DNA from: Planomonospora parontospora
GTDB lineage: Bacteria; Actinomycetota; Actinomycetes; Streptosporangiales; Streptosporangiaceae
Direction of reading: 5' to 3'
NCBI GenBank assembly: GCA_014647935.1
Contig: BMQD01000009.1
Span: forward strand, 62,001 to 126,000
DNA length: 64,000 nucleotides
In this document: in pieces, positions 39,513 through 47,070 of the stretch
Layout of the letters: each line of letters opens with the position of its first letter
How positions within the stretch are numbered: the first letter of the stretch is position 1
Made by a program: the position numbers and the translations under genes
The notes under the pieces: generated by a model
The model's input: the letters and a program-made list of their open reading frames with translations, nothing else
The model's database searches: none
Told to the model about the DNA's origin: nothing

Positions 39513-39838
39513 CGACGATGCAGCCCGATCGCCCGCTTCCGGCCCTGACCCGGGCCGAGCAGGACTTCCTCGATCACTACCTGCGGATCCTCGAACTCCT
39601 GGGCCGGATCAACCCGGCCTCCGCCGAGTACACCTACGCCGGGGTCACCGCCGCACAGGCGCTGGCGACGGAGGCCGCCAAGCTGCGTGACGCGCTCACG
39701 CTGATGTACGACAGGGCGGAGAAGGAGATCCACCGCGAGCCCCTCGTCCGGGCGCTGCGGATCCTGGGCGCGGAGGACCGCCTCCGCAGGCTCGCCCTCC
39801 CGGGTCCGGGTCCGGAGCCGGACCGGGGATCCGCCTGA
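39509..39838 (+). CDS. Small alpha-helical hypothetical protein
   Basis: 109 residues from GTG 39509, overlapping the GNAT stop by 4 bp. Predicted mostly helical (AEQDFLDHYLRILELLGRINPASAEYTYAGVTAAQALATEAAKLRDALTLMYDRAEKEI), no cysteine, no membrane segment. No family recognised. Translational coupling to the acetyltransferase suggests a partner or substrate, which is inference only. Confidence 0.55.
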   Translation: MTTMQPDRPLPALTRAEQDFLDHYLRILELLGRINPASAEYTYAGVTAAQALATEAAKLRDALTLMYDRAEKEIHREPLVRALRILGAEDRLRRLALPGPGPEPDRGSA

Positions 39839-39876
39839 CCTCCGGCCGTTCCGTCCGGCTCGGGAGGATCGTTCCA

Positions 39877-39898
39877 CCCGGGGAGGAGCCCTCCCGGG
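39877..39898. terminator. Hairpin after the GNAT operon
   Basis: CCCGGGGAGG and CCTCCCGGG pair with one bulge around a 3-nt loop, in the convergent gap before the methyltransferase gene. Confidence 0.55.
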
Positions 39899-39942
39899 AC
39901 GGGCCGCCCGGCCCTTCCAGGCGGCAGGTCACACGCTCCTTC

Positions 39943-40027
39943 GGGGCAGAGACCGCCCCGCGCCCCGGCAGGACCCGGAGCCGGGGGCAGAGGCCGCCCC
40001 GCGTCCTCAGGGCAGGACCCGGAGCCG
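39943..40027. repeat. Direct repeat of ~42 bp spanning methyltransferase 3' end
   Basis: ggggcagagaccgccccgcg ... caggacccggagccgg at 39943-39983 recurs from 39984 to about 40027 with minor changes. The second copy includes the methyltransferase stop (40007-40009), so its last codons may derive from the duplication. Each copy can fold as ggggc/gcccc hairpins and may serve as terminator. Confidence 0.75.
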
Positions 40028-40744
40028 GGGGCGGCGGCAGACCAGCACGCGGGCGGGCGGCACGTTCCGCCACACCGTACGGCTCACGACGATCTCGTCG
40101 AACCGCTCGTGCAGGCGGTGACGGAACTCCCTGGCCGCCGGGAAGAAGCTCGACGGATGCGCGGAGATGGTGGCGAACGCCGCCTCCGGCCGCATCACGG
40201 CGCAGATCTGGTCCAGGATCCGCTCCTGCTGGGACCCGTCGAACAGGGTCCACGGCAGCGCGCTGACCACCGCGTCCACCTCCCCGGCGCCGACGCCCGC
40301 CGCGTCGAGCAGCCTCCGCAGGTCGGCCGCGTCGCCCTGGACGACGTCGATCCGGGGCCGGGTGGCCCGCAGGTGCTCGGCCAGGTCCCGGTCGAGTTCG
40401 ACGGCGAGATGGCGGCTCCCGGGCCGGAGCCGGTCCTGGACGGCGTCGCTGACCGGGCCCGTCCCGGCGCCGAGCTCGACCACGACGGCCTCGCGCGTGC
40501 TGGGCGTGATCGTGGCCAGCAGGCGGGCCACGCGCGCGCCGGTGGGCGCCATGGCCCCGATGGTGGAGGGCCGCTGCACGGCGGCGCCCACGAACGCCCG
40601 CACATCACCGGCACGCGTCGTGCGGTGCCCCTCCGCGGCCGTGGACTCTGCGGCCGCGGGCCCCGCGGTCGTGGGCTCCGGGGCCGTGGACGGAACCGGC
40701 GTGAGATGCCGGGCGGCTGAAGAAGGGGGCGTGGTGAACGTCAT
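40007..40744 (-). CDS. SAM-dependent methyltransferase, PmtA/rRNA-dimethylase-like
   Basis: 245 residues from ATG 40744 (GAGGGA upstream). An N-terminal ~45-residue Pro/Ala/Thr-rich tail precedes the Rossmann core: motif I VVVELGAGTGPVSDAV, motif II AVELDRDLAEHLRA, then VVQGDAADLRRLLD and a motif IV-like VVSALPWTLF. The pattern is that of phospholipid N-methyltransferases (COG3963) and the related ErmB/KsgA group. Divergent from the serine-hydrolase gene over 276 bp that contain two palindromes. Confidence 0.8.
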   Translation of the reverse strand: MTFTTPPSSAARHLTPVPSTAPEPTTAGPAAAESTAAEGHRTTRAGDVRAFVGAAVQRPSTIGAMAPTGARVARLLATITPSTREAVVVELGAGTGPVSDAVQDRLRPGSRHLAVELDRDLAEHLRATRPRIDVVQGDAADLRRLLDAAGVGAGEVDAVVSALPWTLFDGSQQERILDQICAVMRPEAAFATISAHPSSFFPAAREFRHRLHERFDEIVVSRTVWRNVPPARVLVCRRPRLRVLP

Positions 40745-40910
40745 ACGGCATGTCCCTCGGCAGTCTGGTGGAAAGGCGACGGCCCGTGCCACCGCCCTTA
40801 CGGTGATCCCCTGCCCAGCGACGACCGGTGTACTCAATGCACGCGGGCCGGACCGGGCGGCTCGGCGTTCCCGGCGGACCCTGTGGCCTGCCTCAGTACG
40901 GGCTTCTGCG

Positions 40911-40957
40911 GTCAACCTCAGTTGACATGAGGGATTCGCGTCAACCAGCATTGACGC
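40911..40957. promoter_or_regulatory. Two TCAA/TTGA inverted repeats in divergent promoter
   Basis: GTCAAC-ctca-GTTGAC at 40911-40926 and GCGTCAA-ccagca-TTGACGC at 40938-40957, centres about 29 bp apart. Located between the divergent methyltransferase and serine-hydrolase genes. The pattern resembles MarR- or LuxR/TetR-type operators; no regulator gene is adjacent. Confidence 0.55.
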
Positions 40958-41020
40958 CACGGCCGGAATCGACCACTCGTCCGCCCCCGGGCCGGCCGAA
41001 CCTACGGAGGAACAGCCGCG

Positions 41021-42040
41021 ATGACCACCACGACCTCTCTCGACGGCCTCGTGCGCCGGGCCGCCGACCGGCTCGCCGCCAAGCGGCGCGGCGCCGTCGC
41101 GGTCGGCGCGATCCTCGGCGAGGAGACCGCCATGCACGGCGCCGACCCGGGCACCCTGTTCGAGATCGGCTCGATCAGCAAGACCTTCACCTCCCTGGCC
41201 CTGGCCCGGCTGGCCGTACGCGGCGAGGCCGCCCTCGACCAGCCGCTGCGCGACCTGCTGCCCGAGGGCACCGCCGTACCGCGCCGTGACGGCGGGGAGA
41301 TCGAGCTGGTCCACCTGGCCTGCCACACCTCGGGCCTGCCCAAACTGCCCAGAGGGCTGCTGCCGCGCGGACTGTTCAGCTCCGACCCCTACGCCGGCTG
41401 CACGCCCGGGATGCTGCTGGAGGGGCTGGGCCGTACCCGGCTGCGCTCGGCGCCGGGGCGCCGCTTCCGCTACTCCAACCTCGGCGCCGGCCTGCTCGGC
41501 CTGGCCCTGGCCCGCCGCGCCGGCGGCGGTACGGGCTCCGGCGCCGATTACGACGAGCTCGTCCAGGCGGAGATCTGCCGGCCGCTCGGCATGGCCGACA
41601 CCCGGGTGGCCCTCGACGCCGAGCGCACCGCCCGGCTGGCACCCGGCCACTCCCGCCTGGGCAGGCCCCGCCCCCGCTGGAACCTGGCCGCGCTCGCCGG
41701 AGCGGGCGGCCTGCACTCCACCGTGCCCGACCTGCTGCGGCTGGCGCGCACCCAGTTCGGCGACGCGCCGGACGGGCTCGCCGAGGCCGTGGCCCTCACC
41801 CACGCCACCGGCCACCGCATCACCGGCGGCGCGACGGTCCGCCCCGGCTGGATCGAGCTGCGGCAGCCCCCCGGCCGGGGCGAGCACCGGACCCTGTTCC
41901 ACAACGGCGGCACCGGCGGCTACCGCTCCCTGCTGGCGGTCTCCCCCGAGCGCCGGGCCGCGGTCGTCGTGCTCGGCGCCGATGTGCGGTCGCCCGACCG
42001 CGTCGGCATGGACCTGCTCGCCGAACTCGCCGCCCGCTGA
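41021..42040 (+). CDS. Serine hydrolase, beta-lactamase class C-like
   Basis: 339 residues, no obvious signal peptide, so possibly cytosolic or leader-less. Catalytic SxxK is SISK (Ser51, Lys54), the YxN is YSN in RYSNLGAG (about 150), and the third motif is HNGGTGGYRS near residue 297. LVHLACHTSGLP is family-typical. Related to EstB-type esterases and DD-peptidase-like enzymes rather than true beta-lactamases. Divergent from the methyltransferase; convergent with the PNPOx-like gene. Confidence 0.86.
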   Translation: MTTTTSLDGLVRRAADRLAAKRRGAVAVGAILGEETAMHGADPGTLFEIGSISKTFTSLALARLAVRGEAALDQPLRDLLPEGTAVPRRDGGEIELVHLACHTSGLPKLPRGLLPRGLFSSDPYAGCTPGMLLEGLGRTRLRSAPGRRFRYSNLGAGLLGLALARRAGGGTGSGADYDELVQAEICRPLGMADTRVALDAERTARLAPGHSRLGRPRPRWNLAALAGAGGLHSTVPDLLRLARTQFGDAPDGLAEAVALTHATGHRITGGATVRPGWIELRQPPGRGEHRTLFHNGGTGGYRSLLAVSPERRAAVVVLGADVRSPDRVGMDLLAELAAR

Positions 42041-42070
42041 CGGTCCCGCCGTCTCCGGCCGCCCGTGGAC

Positions 42071-42106
42071 GGGATCCGACACCCGGTCCGCCCGCGGACG
42101 GATCCC
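42071..42106. terminator. Hairpin between convergent genes
   Basis: GGGATCCG pairs with CGGATCCC, enclosing GTCCGC-cc-GCGGAC. It lies in the 87-bp gap between serine hydrolase and PNPOx-like genes. Confidence 0.65.
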
Positions 42107-42127
42107 CTCACCCCCCGGCCGCGCCGG

Positions 42128-42586
42128 TCAGGGGACGAGCCACCGCCCGTCGCGCATGAGGTCGCGTCCTTCGAGCTCGTTGACCTCGCGCCAGGCCTGG
42201 ATCCACCGGGGGCGGACGCGGAAATAGCGGTAGGAGTCGCCGCTCTTCCTCGGGTCGAAGCCGGTCTTGGCGGCGAAGGCGTCGCCCACCTCGTCCGGGA
42301 TGCCGGAGATCTCCAGCACCTGCACGGTCCCCTCGACGAGGACGACGTCCCGGGTCTGCCCGATGCCGAGGCGGACCGTGCCACCGGCCAGCAGGTTCCG
42401 GCCGGTCGGGGTGGAGCTCGACGTGGACAGCAGCAGGGTCTCGCCGTCCCAGAGGAAGGAGAGCGGCACCATGCAGGGGCTTCCGCTCTCCCCGTCCGCC
42501 GTGGCCACCCACGCGTCGACGTCGCGTTCGAACCGGTCGAGGGTGTCCTGCTTGCGCTGCTCCGGGGTGCGGGCGGGCGGGTTCAT
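42128..42586 (-). CDS. Pyridoxamine 5'-phosphate oxidase-like flavoprotein
   Basis: 152 residues from ATG 42586; further upstream in-frame codons are not family-like. Split-barrel features: VDAWVATADGESGSPCMVPLSFLWDGETLLLSTSSSTPTGRNLLAGGTVRLGIGQTRDVVLVEGTVQVL and the RYFRVRPRWIQAWREVNELEGRDLMRDGRWLV end are typical of actinobacterial PNPOx/F420-binding proteins. Cofactor is FMN or F420; substrate unknown. Confidence 0.82.
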   Translation of the reverse strand: MNPPARTPEQRKQDTLDRFERDVDAWVATADGESGSPCMVPLSFLWDGETLLLSTSSSTPTGRNLLAGGTVRLGIGQTRDVVLVEGTVQVLEISGIPDEVGDAFAAKTGFDPRKSGDSYRYFRVRPRWIQAWREVNELEGRDLMRDGRWLVP

Positions 42587-42926
42587 GCTGGAACGGCCTC
42601 CTGGTCGCCTTCGAAGATCGGCATCGACGCTACCCGAGCGGCGCCGGAACCCGGCCTCGGGGTGGCTCCGGGACGGCCGGTCGCGCAGCGGCCGGGGGTG
42701 TCCGCGGAGACGCAGGTCGAGGAAGGCTCCGACGTGGGCGCGGACGGTCTCCACCGAGGCGGCCTCCCGGAGGGGCGCCCGTCCCGGCACCCGTGCGCCC
42801 TTCGGATGACGCGGTCCCGGGTGGCCGGTGAGTGCGGCGTCCGATCAGCGCCAGCGGATCGCACGCCGTTCCGCCAGAGTCGGATCCCGGCCCCGGCGGA
42901 CCGGGGCTCGACGAGGAAGGACGGAC
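42587..42926. other. Divergent spacer, no gene seen
   Basis: 340 bp between the PNPOx-like and flavin-reductase-like starts. The minus-strand frame of the PNPOx gene stays open for ~68 more codons, but the residues show no motif. AAGGAC precedes the GTG at 42927. No palindrome of note; it probably holds two promoters. Confidence 0.5.
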
Positions 42927-43349
42927 GTGCACAGGATCCACGAGCTGAAGGTCATGTACTTCGGTACGCCCGTGGTGCTGATCGGCTCCCGCAACGAGGA
43001 CGGCACCGCCGACCTCGCCCCGATGTCCTCCGCCTGGTGGCTGGGGCGGTGCTGCATGCTGGGCCTGGACGACACCTCGCAGACGACGGCGAACCTGCTC
43101 CGCGAGCGCGAGTGCGTGCTCAACCTGCCGTCCTCGGCGATGGCGGACGCCACGGCCTTCCAGGTGGAGGTCGTGCGCGTCCACGTCGAGGAGGAGCTGA
43201 TCATCCCCGGGACGGACCACATCGATCCGCTCAAGTGGGACCCGCTCATCATGAAGTTCTGCGAGTTCTTCGGCGGCGCGGGCAACCTCCGTCCCTCCAG
43301 GCTCGCCGAGGGCTGGAACATGCCCCACGGCCTCCGGCAGCCGGTGTGA
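42927..43349 (+). CDS. Flavin reductase-like protein, apparently internally deleted
   Basis: 140 residues from GTG 42927. N-terminal VHRIHELKVMYFGTPVVLIGSRNEDGTADLAPMSSAWWLGRCCMLGLDDTSQTTANLLRERECVLNLPSSAM matches split-barrel flavin reductase family proteins, and the C-terminal VVRVHVEEELIIPGTDHIDPLKWDPLIMKFCEFFGGAGNLRPSRLAEG matches their end. From family knowledge these proteins are about 210-220 residues; the ~70-residue middle (the RxxGRxPVPxxK / LxxxPSxxVxPP part) is absent and the join is in frame. It may be nonfunctional or altered. Confidence 0.72.
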   Translation: MHRIHELKVMYFGTPVVLIGSRNEDGTADLAPMSSAWWLGRCCMLGLDDTSQTTANLLRERECVLNLPSSAMADATAFQVEVVRVHVEEELIIPGTDHIDPLKWDPLIMKFCEFFGGAGNLRPSRLAEGWNMPHGLRQPV

Positions 43350-43394
43350 CCGCGGAGGCCGGGACCGTCGACCCGTGCCGGAGGGCGGAGGGGC

Positions 43395-44384
43395 TCACCG
43401 GCGTGACGCGTGCCCGCGGTCGCCGATCAGCAGCAGGAGCACCAGGAGGATCAGCAGGCCGGCGAGCGCGCCGAAGTGGTGCTCCAGCGCCAGCGCCCAG
43501 GGGGGCTCGGGGGACGGATACGCGGACGTGGTCGCGAACATGAAGAGCGCCCTCCACGAGCCCCAGGCGAACAAGGACCCGGAGGCCACCCAGGTCAGCA
43601 GCACGGGCACCCGGAACCGCATGCCGCTGCGCCGACGGGTCAGCGTCCACACCCCCCAGGCGGCGATCAGAGCCCACAGCCCGTCGTTCGCGGTGAGGAG
43701 GTGCCACCGGAGGTCTCCGGCGCCGGGCCGCTCAAGGCCCAGGGTGCCGCCCGCGCCCCAGTAGAGCTGCGGCAGGCCGATCACGGCGCAGACGGCCATC
43801 GCGATCCGGGCCGCCGTCACCTGCAGCGGTCCGCTCGCACCCGCCGGGGCCCCCTCCGCGTCCACCCGTCCGGCGAACGCCTCGGGCCATCTCTGCCCGG
43901 CGTAGAGGGGGGCCGCGACCGCCAGCCCGAGTGCGAACCCGGCGAAGGACAGGCCGATCAGGGGAAGCTCCCACGACGGCAGTGACGCGCTCCCCGCCGC
44001 ATCCCAGTCCTCCCCCGCCAGCAGCAGCATGACGGGAAGCAGGGGGATCATCGAGACCAGGAAGCCCATGCCGATCCACGCGGGCGACAGCAGCAGCCAC
44101 GCGGGGATCCGCATGCCCCACTGCTGGCCCAGCGCCAGGCCCAGCAGGATCGCCGCACCCGCCATGCCGACGGTCATGGCGTTGACCGCCGCCCAGTCCA
44201 GCGTGCTCCAGGCGCCGTCCTGGAGACCCCCGCCGCGCAGGCCGTCCACCGTCCAGAAGACCTTGATGACGAAGTACGGCAGCATCGCGAGGGCCGCGCC
44301 GTACGCCGCGACGCTCCGCGTCCTCGTCCACCGCGCCCCCGCCTCACCGATCGCCGCTCCATCTGGCGTATGCGGACTCCGCAC
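43395..44384 (-). CDS. Polytopic membrane protein, function unknown
   Basis: 329 residues from GTG 44384, chosen for its strong GAGAGGAGG ribosome site; an upstream start at 44447 is less likely. About eight hydrophobic segments (ALAMLPYFVIKVFWTVDGL, AVNAMTVGMAGAAILLGLALG, LLLSPAWIGMGFLVSMIPLLPVMLLLAG and others). No transporter or enzyme motif. Convergent with the flavin-reductase-like gene. A membrane role, unassigned. Confidence 0.65.
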   Translation of the reverse strand: MRSPHTPDGAAIGEAGARWTRTRSVAAYGAALAMLPYFVIKVFWTVDGLRGGGLQDGAWSTLDWAAVNAMTVGMAGAAILLGLALGQQWGMRIPAWLLLSPAWIGMGFLVSMIPLLPVMLLLAGEDWDAAGSASLPSWELPLIGLSFAGFALGLAVAAPLYAGQRWPEAFAGRVDAEGAPAGASGPLQVTAARIAMAVCAVIGLPQLYWGAGGTLGLERPGAGDLRWHLLTANDGLWALIAAWGVWTLTRRRSGMRFRVPVLLTWVASGSLFAWGSWRALFMFATTSAYPSPEPPWALALEHHFGALAGLLILLVLLLLIGDRGHASRR

Positions 44385-44545
44385 GGTTCCTCCTCTCCGC
44401 GCGACGGCCCTCTCCCACGAGCGGGGCCAGGACCGTCTCGACGACATCCGCGGCGCGTCCCTCCGCGGCGTGGGCCGATCATCGCCGGGCTTCGCTGTGA
44501 GGACCCTGAGCGCGGCTGTGAGGACGCTGAGAACGACCCGGAGGC

Positions 44546-45148
44546 TCAGGCGGCGCGGAACACGACGGTCGTGGTGAACGTCGTGCCGTCGACCTGCAGC
44601 ACGTAGCAGCCGGGCCCGCCGACCGTCGTCGTCCCCGGCAGATCGCTCGTCGGAGAGGTGAGCTCGGCGTAGTGGCCGCCGTGGCGCTCCTCACCGATGT
44701 AGGAGAACCTGCTGCTCGCGGTGCCCTTCCCGTCGATCCGGGCGGCCCGGACGAGGACCGGCCCGCTGTACCCCGCGCCGATCCAGCGGACCTTCTTCAC
44801 GTAGGAGCCGTCGGGCCCGCGGTCGTCGGGGCGCAGTTCCAGGACGGTGCCGGCCCTGAAGTAGTCGGCGACCGGGTACACCGGCCCGTCGCCGAGCACC
44901 GCCGTCGCCACGCCGGGGCCGGACCACGGGCGCGGGGCGGTGACAGGGCATCCGCCGCCCGCCGGGATGCGCGGGATCCGGAGCGGCCGGGGCGTCAACG
45001 CCGCCGGGGACGCCGAGGCCGACGGAGACGGGGCCGGTGGAGCGGCCGGATCCCGCGGCGGCGGAGCGTCGCAGGCCGTCACGGTCGGCGCGAGCAGAAC
45101 GAGCAGCGTGAGCGGCACGAGCACTGCCGCCTGCCTCGGTGCCTTCAC
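44546..45148 (-). CDS. Predicted lipoprotein, function unknown
   Basis: 200 residues from GTG 45148, which gives a neat lipoprotein signal (KAPRQAAVLVPLTLLVLLAPTVTAC, lipobox VTAC); ATG 45187 would add 13 residues. After a Pro/Ala/Ser linker comes a beta-rich domain with two cysteines in GGGCPVTAP and GGPGCYVLQVDG that may form a disulfide. Actinobacterial secreted proteins of similar layout are common; no function recognised. Neither neighbour gives a clue. Confidence 0.62.
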   Translation of the reverse strand: MKAPRQAAVLVPLTLLVLLAPTVTACDAPPPRDPAAPPAPSPSASASPAALTPRPLRIPRIPAGGGCPVTAPRPWSGPGVATAVLGDGPVYPVADYFRAGTVLELRPDDRGPDGSYVKKVRWIGAGYSGPVLVRAARIDGKGTASSRFSYIGEERHGGHYAELTSPTSDLPGTTTVGGPGCYVLQVDGTTFTTTVVFRAA

Positions 45149-45297
45149 CGGAGCCACTATCGCCCAGAACGTCCGCGCTGTCACCATCGGCGGGGGATGT
45201 CGGCCCGACCGGCCCCGTGCTCGCGTCCGGCGCCGCCGAGCCGGTCCTCGGCCGCGGATCCGGCCGCGTCCGTCCCGTCGCATGCCGTACGGCGGCT

Positions 45298-45876
45298 TCA
45301 GCCCGTCGTCGCGAAGCCGTGCAGCAGGGACCGGACCACCTCGTCGGGGTCGGGGAGGTCGAGGCCGAGCAGACCCCGGTAGGCGACGAGCCCGGCGAAC
45401 AGGTCGGTCAGCAGCCACAGGTCGCCGTCGGGGCGGAGCTCGCCGCGCTCGATCGCCCGCTCGTAGACCACCCAGGACCGGGCCATCCGGTCGCGCATGC
45501 TCGTGCGGACCAGGTCGGCCACCACCGGGTCGCGGCCGGTCTCACCCAGGACCTGGCGGCTCAGCGCGGCGAGCCGGTCGTCCCGCCAGACGGCCAGCGT
45601 GTCGGCGACCACCTGCCTCAGGTCACCGGCGAGCGAGCCGGTGTCGGGGATGGCGACCTGCACGTCGAGCACCTGGGTCAGCGCGTCCAGCAGCAGGTCG
45701 CGCTTTGTCGGGTAACGGCGGAACACGCTGGCGCGGCCCACCCCGGCGTGCGCGGCCACCTCGTCCATCGTCATCTCCAGTCCGCGCTGGAGCAGCAGTT
45801 CCAGTACGGCGGCGCGGATCTTCGCGTCGACGGCCGGGTCCGGCCGGCGGCCTCGGGGGGACGGGGATGTCGACAT
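45298..45876 (-). CDS. TetR/AcrR-family transcriptional regulator
   Basis: 192 residues. HTH AKIRAAVLELLLQRGLEMTMDEVAAHAGVGRASVFRRYPTKRDLLLDAL (residues ~18-66) with a helical effector domain. Divergent from an FAD monooxygenase gene over 52 bp that contain AT-rich palindromes, the classical repressor-enzyme arrangement (monooxygenase with flavin substrate as inducer). An MFS exporter follows the monooxygenase on the opposite strand. Confidence 0.87.
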   Translation of the reverse strand: MSTSPSPRGRRPDPAVDAKIRAAVLELLLQRGLEMTMDEVAAHAGVGRASVFRRYPTKRDLLLDALTQVLDVQVAIPDTGSLAGDLRQVVADTLAVWRDDRLAALSRQVLGETGRDPVVADLVRTSMRDRMARSWVVYERAIERGELRPDGDLWLLTDLFAGLVAYRGLLGLDLPDPDEVVRSLLHGFATTG

Positions 45877-45879
45877 ATA

Positions 45880-45911
45880 TGATACTTTCGATATCAGATA
45901 CTGGGAGTATC
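45880..45911. promoter_or_regulatory. AT-rich GATAC operators between TetR and monooxygenase
   Basis: TGATActttcgaTATCA at 45880-45896 and GATACT-ggg-AGTATC at 45897-45911 lie end to end. Both have GATAC half sites, consistent with two TetR dimers covering the promoter of the divergent monooxygenase. Confidence 0.68.
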
Positions 45912-45928
45912 AAGATTGAGGTGGCGTG

Positions 45929-47047
45929 ATGAGAGTACTGGTAGCCGGTGCGGGCGTCGCCGGACTCGCCGCCGCGCGCGGCCTGGTCAGGGCGGGACAC
46001 GAGGTCGAGGTGCACGAGCGGGCGCCCGCGCTGCGCACGGTGGGCGGGTCGGTGACGCTCTGGAGCGGGAGCACCGGGATCCTGCGCGACCTCGGGGTCG
46101 ACCTGACCGGCGTCGGGCGGCGCATCGACGCGATGGAGTCGTGGTCGTCCGGCGGGCGGCTGCTGGTCACCGTCGACATCGCCGCCGTGGCCCGCCGCTA
46201 CGGCACGCCGAACGTGCACCTGCCCCGGCAGCGGCTGGTCGAGCGCCTCGCCGACGGCCTGCCCGAGGGCACGCTGCGCTTCGGCTCCGCCTGCACGCGG
46301 GTGGACCCCGAGCGGGCCGGGCTCGTCCTCGCCGACGGGACCACGGTGAGCGGCGACGTCGTCGTGGGCGCGGACGGGCGCTCCTCGGCGGTGCGCGACC
46401 ACCTGTGGGGCGCCGATCCCGCCCGGCTCACCGAGTGGGTCACCTGGCAGGGCTTCATCAGGCGCCCGCTCGACCTCGTCTCGTCCCACCGGGCCATCAT
46501 GATCGTCGGCCGGGAGGGGCTCTGCGGCCTGATCCCCGCGGGCGAGGGACTGCTGCTGTGGTGGTTCGACCACCGGGTCGACCACCGCGAGCCGCCGCCC
46601 GCCTCCCCCGCCGAGGCGCTGGCCGAACGCTTCGGGAGCTGGGCCGCGCCCGTCCCCGAGGTACTCGCCGCGATCGACGGGATCGACCGCTTCACCCACC
46701 ACCGCCACCGCGTGCCGAAGGTCTGGGGCCGCGGTCGCGCGACGCTCGCCGGGGACGCCGCGCACTCCATGCCCCCGACGATGGCCCAGGGCGCGAACCA
46801 GGCCCTGGAGGACGGCTGGACGCTGGCCCGCGAGCTGGACGGCCCCGGCCCGGTCACCGAACGGCTCCGCCGCTACGAGCGGATCCGCTCCCGCCGCGCC
46901 GCCCGGGCCGCCGACCTGGCGGCCACCGAGCAGACCGACAGGTACCGGCCGCCGACCCTGATGCGGCTGCTCCCCGACAAGCTGGTCACCGCGGGCTACA
47001 CCGCCTGGCTCCGCCGCGTCAGCACCTACCTCGGCAGCACCGCCTGA
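45929..47047 (+). CDS. FAD-dependent aromatic-type monooxygenase
   Basis: 372 residues from ATG 45929 (GTG 45926 also in frame). N-terminal FAD motif VLVAGAGVAGLAAARGL, middle VVVGADGRSSAVRDH (DG motif) and C-terminal GDAAHSMPPTMAQGANQALEDGWTLARELD (GD motif) are the three signatures of group A flavoprotein monooxygenases (PHBH fold). Likely NADPH-dependent hydroxylation of an aromatic or polyketide-type compound, such as an antibiotic. Regulated by the divergent TetR; convergent with an MFS transporter gene. Confidence 0.9.
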   Translation: MRVLVAGAGVAGLAAARGLVRAGHEVEVHERAPALRTVGGSVTLWSGSTGILRDLGVDLTGVGRRIDAMESWSSGGRLLVTVDIAAVARRYGTPNVHLPRQRLVERLADGLPEGTLRFGSACTRVDPERAGLVLADGTTVSGDVVVGADGRSSAVRDHLWGADPARLTEWVTWQGFIRRPLDLVSSHRAIMIVGREGLCGLIPAGEGLLLWWFDHRVDHREPPPASPAEALAERFGSWAAPVPEVLAAIDGIDRFTHHRHRVPKVWGRGRATLAGDAAHSMPPTMAQGANQALEDGWTLARELDGPGPVTERLRRYERIRSRRAARAADLAATEQTDRYRPPTLMRLLPDKLVTAGYTAWLRRVSTYLGSTA

Positions 47048-47070
47048 CCCTGGCCGGTGCGGTGCCGCCC

